From: Symbiodinium sp. CCMP2592
Taxonomy: Eukaryota > Sar > Dinophyceae > Suessiales > Symbiodiniaceae
Assembly (NCBI GenBank): GCA_905221615.1
Contig: CAJNDT010004713.1
Location: forward strand, 1 to 64,000
Direction of reading: 5' to 3'
DNA: 64,000 bases
Positions within the stretch are counted from its first letter, which is position 1, and every line of letters starts with the position of its first letter. Below are positions 57,757-64,000 of this stretch, in pieces. The notes beneath the pieces were generated by a model. It had not been told where the DNA came from, ran no database searches, and was given only the letters and a program-made list of their open reading frames with translations. The position numbers and the translations under genes were made by a program.

Positions 57757-60220
57757 TTGCCCTGCATACACGGTGTGGGCCTTCAGTTTGAGTCGCGAGG
57801 TTCGGCGTGGGTCAACAGCCTGCACTACTTCTGGCAGATCTGCACATTGGTCTTGGTCAGCCTCGACACAGTGCTGATTCCGCTGACGCTGGCGTGGCCT
57901 CACGTTTCAGAGGGGTCAAGCCCGGCTGGCCTCTACTTCCAGGAGCCACCAAGAAAATCCACAGAATCTCAAGGGTCTTTTTGCAGCTAGAGTGGGAGCT
58001 CCGATCGGTTTCCAGGTGGGCCCCTACCTCTGGAGTTTTGACATTTGCATGGCTTTCGTCCCGAGCATCATGTGGCTCGTCCATGAAGAGCCACGTTTTA
58101 CCCTGCAAGCCGGACGTCTGTCTTTCTGGTTGCCCCGGCTAAGGCAGCACTCCGTGTGGAGCGCGGTCATCTACTTATGCCCGATGCTTACCTCGCTCAT
58201 ACCGGCGGCAAGCCCCGTCGTGGAGTGAACCCCTGGCCTGCAGCGTGTGTTGCCGAGGCACGAGATTTCCTCTGGATGCCCAGATCCCAGCGCAGCACGA
58301 AAGCGGCAGCGGTGCTAGGGCCGCGAGAAGCTTTTTTTGAGGTCGGGCTGGTGACCTTGGACATGGTCCTCCTCCTGGAGCTCATCGAGAAGAGGTTCCG
58401 CGTCTTCTCTTTGGTGCGCCTGATGCGGATCCTGAAGTTCCGGGGAGTCTGCGCCTCGTGTGCCCCCGTCCTCCCCGCTCGGGGCATCAAGCCGATGGCA
58501 ATATGTCTCGGATGCCTAGGTGATGGTGTCCTTGGAGAATCGCCTTGCTGCAAAGGCAGGTTTCAAGCTGTCATTGTGAAGCCATGCCATGCCTCAGTTA
58601 TTTTTGGCTTCGTTCTCCTGCTTCTCCTGCTAAGGGGAACATGAAGTTCGTCTTGTACCTGACGATTTTCCAATGCATCGCGCAAGTGCTCGCTGTAAAC
58701 CACGTCCTTGCGTGCCTCCTCTTCTACGTGGGGGTCTTCTCCCGGGATGATCGGAAGCTGACAAACTGGATCGAGACCTACGGAGTTGACAACCACGACT
58801 TCAGCCTCCAGTACATGCCATCCCCTCAGAGGTCGTAAGCTCCCGCTCTTCTGTGCTGTGCCCCCGTCAAGGCAGTGCTTCAACTGGGCCATTGCCCAGC
58901 AACCCGGACCGCCATGTCGCCATGAATAGTCGATTTGTACATGATCTCTCTGCGCTGGGGCGCATGTGCATGTGGGCCGGGGGGTGTGAGTGTGTTTACA
59001 CATGCGTGACGCGGCGTCACATGAGGTACACTCCAGCTCCTTACCCATACCAACCTCAGAACGAGTTTGAGCAAGCCGTCATCATTGTCTCATGGCATGC
59101 ACTAGTAAGTCCCGCTTCAGGACTTAGGCTGTTGCACTTCAGACTGGAGCTGCTCTGCCGAAAGCCCAGGTGATCATTCTCACCTGCCTACCTCTGCTGG
59201 GCGCGCAGATAGGAAAGATTGGTGGTACCCTGAACTTGCTGAAAGAAAAAGCCAAGGCGGGGAGGGGAGTAGCGGAGGGGCAGCAGCAGCGGACAGTTTG
59301 TGTTCGACTCGTTCCAGGAGAGGGATACTGTGCGAAGAGCCGTGGCCCCAGACGAGCGTCGCCCATATTATCCTCACGCTCTTCTAACTGCATTCAGGAC
59401 CTCCAGCGCTGGCTCTTCAAGACCAACGCCCCGGAGAAGCTCACCCGGCCGCTCTTCAGAACGTTAAAGCGAACGCAGGGAAGGGAAGTGGATAAAGGGA
59501 AGTTTCAGAATTTTTTGCAAAGAAGGGAAGTTTCAGGGGGCCTGTTTGCCTCCCCCCCGAGCCCTTGCGCTTGTCAGACGAGGAAGCTGCTGGACTCCTT
59601 GACGGATGTGCTGGAATCCAAAGATTCTCCGATGGATCTCAAGGAGCCCATCGCCCTGAAGTTCCTTCCGAGCACTCTTCTGGAAGAGCTCCACATCGTG
59701 AAGATCGGCCAGAAGCTGGAGAAGCACCAGTTCTTCCATCTGCTCATGGATGCATCTTGGCTGACCTTTTCTTTTGGCCTTATGAATCTGCTTAGGCTTA
59801 GGAGGCGTCGTGACTTTTTAAGGAGCGCGTGGGCATCTCGGGGCGGCTGAGCGCAGCCTTCCGGACGGTGAATTGCGTGCAGGGCGAAGACATCTTCCAT
59901 CAGGGAAAGCGGGCCGCAGGCGGTCGCCGGGTGGCCCCCGTCGCGTCAACTTGAAAACTCTGCGATCTTCCGCGAGCGCGAGGCCTCTTCATCACCTTGG
60001 GGGGGCAGTTCCTCATGCATCTGCAGAAATCGGCCCCTTGCTTGCAGCTTAGCCGACATAGCCTTTCCCAACCACCTCTCCTCGTGCCGCAGGATGTCTC
60101 CATGGGGCACCGCCAAAGCTACAACAGCCTGGATGGAGGCAGAGCGGGGGGCCCGCTGGGCTTTCAAACTTCTTGAAGTCCAAACACCTTTCCTCCCTGC
60201 AGGGCTCGGCATCTTCCCGG
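57757..60220 (+). CDS. Cyclic-nucleotide-gated type cation channel, exon pieces
   Basis: Pieces in the order of a six-TM channel. S1: HYFWQICTLVLVSLDTVLIP (57830-57890). S2-like: GPYLWSFDICMAFVPSIM (58019-58072). S3-S4: EVGLVTLDMVLLLEL, then RFRVFSLVRLMRILKFRG with spaced Arg (58340-58445). S5 and pore: VNHVLACLLFYVG and NHDFSLQY (58642-58825). Post-pore: TPAPYPYQPQNEFEQ (59026-59095). S6: LLGAQIGKIGGTLNLLKEK (59190-59250). C-linker: DLQRWLFKTNAPEKL after TTCAG (59397-), and FLPSTLLEELHIVKIGQKLE (59660-59725). cNBD start: VQGEDIFHQGKRA (about 59878). Acceptors end in AG. No GYG filter is visible, and some joints need shifts, so it may be a gene with undetected short exons or a pseudogene. A frame at 57360-57580 may be an upstream exon. 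Confidence 0.6.
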
Positions 60221-60249
60221 ACGAGTGGATCGCCGCAACCGGGGCTCAA

Positions 60250-61834
60250 AAATTCCCCCGCGTGAACTAAAACAGATATACGCGCATATTCGCATACGCA
60301 TAAGGGTCCATTTTTTGCGTAATCGGCACACCGTTGCCGGCCCAGGAGCTTTGCCTCTATTCCAACATGAGCCTTAGCTCTGCAGCTTCTTATTTTACAG
60401 TTTTTAAAGTGCTTTTTTTTCTTTTTTCAAATCCTCCCCAAAAAATTGCTCTCTGCGTTTGCGACTCCGCTACTCTCCGGCTCTCAGGACCCATTCGGTT
60501 TTCTTGACGGCGAAAACCTATTCCAAGGCCGGGACCACGGAGCTGTGAGGCCGTAAAGGCAACTGTGGCAAGTGCGGCTGCTGTGAGCAGTTTGGAGGTG
60601 CTCTTGGCGCCGGCTGCTGAGTTTGTTAAGGCCCTCCTGCTCCGCCATGAGCTCCGTGTAGGGCTGCTTGTTCTTTTTCTCCGTCTGCAGGCCATCCAAG
60701 AGTCGCCTGGATCTGTGGTCGCGGTGCATGAGTGCCCCCCGTGAGAGCAGACTTCTTCAGGGTTTCTCGCCGATAGACACCCTTTCCGAGAGCGGAGCGG
60801 CGGCACTGGCGCCAGGTATGCGCTGAAAATGCTTAGCTCCTATTCGCCTCGAGTCTGCAAAAGTGGAGCTTAGTGGCTTAGTGCAATGCCGCTGCAGTGT
60901 GTGAAGGGAAGTGAGCGGGGATATGATGGCAGATGGGAGATGATGGGATATGCCCCCTCTCAGGCAGAATCGAGAAGCTGTCTCGACGTGGGAGATGCTG
61001 CGACCAGAGCTCACCGAAGACAGCGTCCAACACACACAGCTGGCAGAGACTTGACTAACCTAGCGCCCTGATATTGGAATCGATCTGGATCGACACTGTT
61101 AAACACATGGTTGTTTCGTGTTGGCAGCGACTTGTGCCAGAGGATTTATGTGAATGGCTTTGACTACCCTTGAATCCTACAGGTCCATGTGCGGAAATTC
61201 CGAGGCCAAAAAAAGCATCTGAAAGAGGCGGATCCCCAAATGCTTAGGATCATTGCGCCAAGCGCACTTGTCAAGATCCATCTAGAAGTTCCTAAGTAGC
61301 ATTGCTTGCTACAAGCTGCTGCTGCTGCTGCTGCTTACCCCTCGATGTTTGCAACTCCTTCTGTCACTGTCCACCAACACCACGGCTTGCTGGGAGCCTC
61401 AGCAGGATGCTATCCCAAGCTGGCCGGCATGCGCATCACAAGCAATATTGAACAGGATCAAAACCTGAATCAGGGTCATAAATAGACAGGTTCCTGCCGT
61501 AACTGTCGCTACCTTTAGGACTGCTAACTAATATTCGCATTACGCTTACTGCTGCTACTATTCTTGTCTTTTATGTGAGCCTTACTGTTCTTCATCCTGT
61601 GTTAAAAAATGACACGAGGACCTAATATGCAGAATCTGCTGCAAATACTAGGACGTGCGTAGCTTCTTTTTGATTCCCGAAGTGGGACGTGATGTCTCGT
61701 TGATCCTGTTTAATGGTTCTTCTTCGTTCCTGTGGCATAATTTATCTTGATCCCTGGTTAAGTTTTTTTGATGTCCGTCATCCGAGCTGGACAGTGCTGA
61801 ATGTTAGGCGTTGCAGGCGTCTATGTTAAGTTAA
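60250..61834. other. Stretch without confirmed gene
   Basis: A minus-strand frame at 60484-60729 (LLDGLQTEKKNKQPYTELMA) looks somewhat coding but has no splice context. A (CTG)n run of about seven units lies at 61317-61337. Nothing else could be supported. Confidence 0.35.
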
Positions 61835-61959
61835 ATGGCGATGAGATGCACCGGTGGTGTCGTGGAGTGGTGGAATCGCATGTCATGTTATGCCCGGAAA
61901 GGATCTGCTGAATCCGGGAATGGGCCGCATGAACGGCTTCAAGTCTTCAGAGGCCCGGT

Positions 61960-63030
61960 CTGTTTCTTTGCCTTCTGCGAATGCGAAACACGCGCAACAT
62001 GGCAGAAAGCTGGACAGCCATTCTTTGCTTGGGAGGTGACAAGCTTCGCAAACTTGGTGGAGGACTTTCTCCAGCCGGGTCTGGACAACACCGCGCCGCT
62101 CCTACTCTTCCAAGCTCTGGGCCCCTTCTCACAGGGCTGCTTTGAGCTCAGGAGCTGGTCCAGCTCATCAAAACAAAGTTCCCAGAGCTGCGCGATGAGA
62201 GCGGCATTTATGCTCTTCTGCACTTGGAGGAGTGTTGATTGCGAGGGACCCGGGTTGTGGCTCTGCTTGGCTCTGCAGCAGAGCCACCCAATGCAGGATG
62301 AGATCGAGAGGGCCGTGCTGTCCATGCTCAGCGTCATCTGGCTTCTGAAGGACCACCCCTGAGCGTCCTAGAGCCGCTTGGTGCATGGGCGGGCTTGTTG
62401 GAGTGTCCAAGCTGCCCTGATTGAGGACGATTACAAGAGCATGGTCGACTGTCAGAAGCCACAGGCTCGCCTCACCGAGAAGACCTTCGGATCCATCCAG
62501 GACCTCCGAGGAATTCGCAGCAACGGTCACAGCGACGGTTTGCCAGCCAAGTCTCTTAGATTATGATCAGCGCCAAACAACAAAAAAGCAGGTAAAATCC
62601 TCTGCATCTTGAGGGGCTTTTAATGGAAACCGTCTATGAACCCTTAAGAATCATTCTTTTTCCCTTGGAGGAGTTTCTGGGGGCCAAGCGCATGACCAGC
62701 CATCAGCTCACGGCGGCCTTCATCATCCTCGCCCTCCGCCGCTTGGGCCTAGTAGGGAGAGGGCTCTCCTGCCTGGGGAATGTTGATAGGGAGCTTATCC
62801 TATAATAGTACAAAAAGGAATATAGTTTCATATGATATTCCAATATTATGGTATAATATAGTATCATGACATAGCAGCAGACCCAACCATCACACGATAT
62901 AGCAGGGTTTGTGTCTTTTGGGTTTAGATGAGTTTGGGTCTCGCCGAGGCGGCCTCAGCAAGAGCGAGGACTTCGCCAAGCTTTGCCCGCCCTCGGAGCG
63001 TCGCACCCTGGAGCAGGCGGGCCCCAGAAG
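61960..63030 (+). CDS. Hypothetical multi-exon gene
   Basis: Plus-strand pieces with protein-like composition: VTSFANLVEDFLQPGLDNTA (62035-62095), ELVQLIKTKFPELRDESGIY (62150-62212), after ATGCAG DEIERAVLSMLSVIWLLKDH (62297-62357), AALIEDDYKSMVDCQKPQAR then LTEKTFGSIQDL (62410-62507), TVYEPLRIILFPLEEFLGAK then TSHQLTAAFIILALRRLG (62630-62750), and GGLSKSEDFAKLCPPSERRT (62950-63010). Splice-like AG precedes several. No family recognised. It could be downstream exons of the channel gene or a separate gene. Confidence 0.35.
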
Positions 63031-63034
63031 AAGC

Positions 63035-63125
63035 GGTTTCGGGTTTTTGGGGTTTAGGGTTCTAGGGTTTTAGGGTTTGTTTAGGGTTTCCAGAGCTTAC
63101 GGTTTAGAATTTAGGGTTTAGGGGA
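63035..63125. repeat. TTTAGGG tract
   Basis: About 90 bp of GGGTTTAGGGTTCTAGGG units, moderately preserved. Confidence 0.82.
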
Positions 63126-63349
63126 AAGGCTTTCTTATCACCAGATTTTGCAAGCTTTTGTGCAGGCTGGTGAGGACAGAGTGAATGGCTCCCAAAACGG
63201 GGCGGAACAACATCAAAGAGACAGCAGCAAGCGAGGAGGTGCAAGAAACACCAACCAGGAACCCTTTTGCAAAACGATTTTTTGTTGTGACCAAGTCTTT
63301 GGTACCGTTTCTTCCTAACGTTTGCTGTCCCTTCGGGCCCTTGGCAGGG

Positions 63350-63560
63350 TTGGCCTAGGCCCCCGGTCTTCTTTCTGGTCCTCTGGTCCTTTTGGTCCCC
63401 TCCTCCCGTGGTCCTTGGTCCTTGCCCAAATAGCTTGCGGCAAAACGTCACCCTGCACATCGCAATTCCCCAACAGCTTGCGGCAAAACGCCACCCTGCA
63501 AATTACAATTCCCCAATACCTTGCAGTCCCCTGGTCCCCTGGTCCTTGCATCCCTTGGTA
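63350..63560. repeat. Short minisatellite
   Basis: GCTTGCGGCAAAACG followed by CACCCTGCA and CAATTCCCCAA occurs twice (about 63430-63475 and 63475-63520). It is flanked by GGTCCTTGGTCC / GGTCCCCTGGTCC repeats. Confidence 0.7.
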
Positions 63561-64000
63561 CGTGATGCACTGAAGACTATCGACACGTGGACCTTATCAG
63601 GCCCATATGTTACTGTTACGTGTTTGAGGTGTAGACTCCATGGTGACAGGCTTTGTGGCATGAGGCGCTTCCAGTTGCCGTAATCTTAGGGTTAAGGATT
63701 CTTGAATCTTTAATTTTATAAGTGACCTACATTTTGGACTAGAGCAGAGTTTGTTGGGAGCTTCATGATTTTTGGCCTTTAGTGTTTTTCTATCTACCCT
63801 AAACTTTGGGGTAGGAAAAAATTGGGGCTAGGGTTCCAGAGAGCCCAATACCCCTGAATTACGGAATTTACCTTAAATTATAGCGGGCGTAGTGTTACCT
63901 TTTTTCAATCACTCCTTATTCGAGGACTCATGAGCCTGCAGTGCGGAACAAGTTTAACCCCAAGGCGTAAACTTTAAGCCGGAAGCCGCGAAAAAAAAGC
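63561..64000. other. No gene seen
   Basis: No open frame with support and no repeat beyond short A/T runs; the window ends here. Confidence 0.4.

Noticed and set aside
60484..60729. Minus-strand 81-codon frame with LLDGLQTEKKNKQPYTEL
   Set aside because: Protein-like in part, but a second frame over the same DNA is equally open and there is no splice or neighbour support.

Overview
The window looks like nuclear DNA of a dinoflagellate, most likely of the Symbiodiniaceae type. The grounds are plant-type TTTAGGG interstitial repeats, long AT microsatellites inside introns, genes split into many tiny exons with AG|G acceptors and non-GT donors, copia polyproteins of the dinoflagellate kind, and retroelements encoding tyrosine recombinase (YR). 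No rRNA, tRNA or prokaryotic gene organisation was seen. The assignment is inferred from sequence features only. || Layout: (1) 1-12901 is a nested retroelement block on the minus strand. A DIRS/PAT-like YR retrotransposon with split direct repeats (18-11531) lies inside the recombinase ORF of an older, decayed YR element (11532-12901, continuing left of the window). (2) 12902-15779 is repeat-rich intergenic DNA. (3) 15780-23270 is a gene island on the plus strand. It holds a nuclear-protein gene built from an array of micro-exons (mostly 45 bp, each coding a 15-residue acidic repeat) that ends in an MBD-like domain and a Lys/Ala-rich tail. Next come exons of a dinoflagellate methyltransferase-like protein (PPCSS and LEQPSSS motifs), then an unrecognised gene. 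(4) 23270-25279 holds minisatellite, telomere-like, AT and hairpin repeats. (5) 25280-46091 is a second YR retrotransposon with all major ORFs intact and repeats identical between copies. It is inserted without target duplication into the hairpin repeat, and an uninterrupted pre-insertion copy of the target lies at 46401-46440. A 9.6-kb copia element (36030-45616, identical 298-bp LTRs, 5-bp duplication AATGC) is nested inside it. (6) 46092-51109 is hairpin repeat, degenerate repeats, a large inverted repeat and gene-poor DNA. (7) 51110-54143 is a decayed copia relic, followed by a minus-strand hypothetical gene. (8) 56930-63030 carries plus-strand exon pieces of a cyclic-nucleotide-gated type cation channel and of an unrecognised gene. 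|| How parts work together: each YR element carries, in transcription order, small leader ORFs, a Pro-rich ORF with a Cys/His tail, the tyrosine recombinase, a CCCH gag-like protein, and RT-RNase H. The copia element carries Gag, protease, integrase, RT and RNase H in one 2980-codon ORF, plus three additions: a 2-oxoglutarate/Fe(II) dioxygenase-like segment between integrase and RT, an acidic insertion inside the integrase core, and a C-terminal tail with hydrophobic segments and a SAP-like motif. The dioxygenase-like segment, and the MBD-like gene next to a methyltransferase-like gene, are the most interesting observations because they may link to DNA-base modification.
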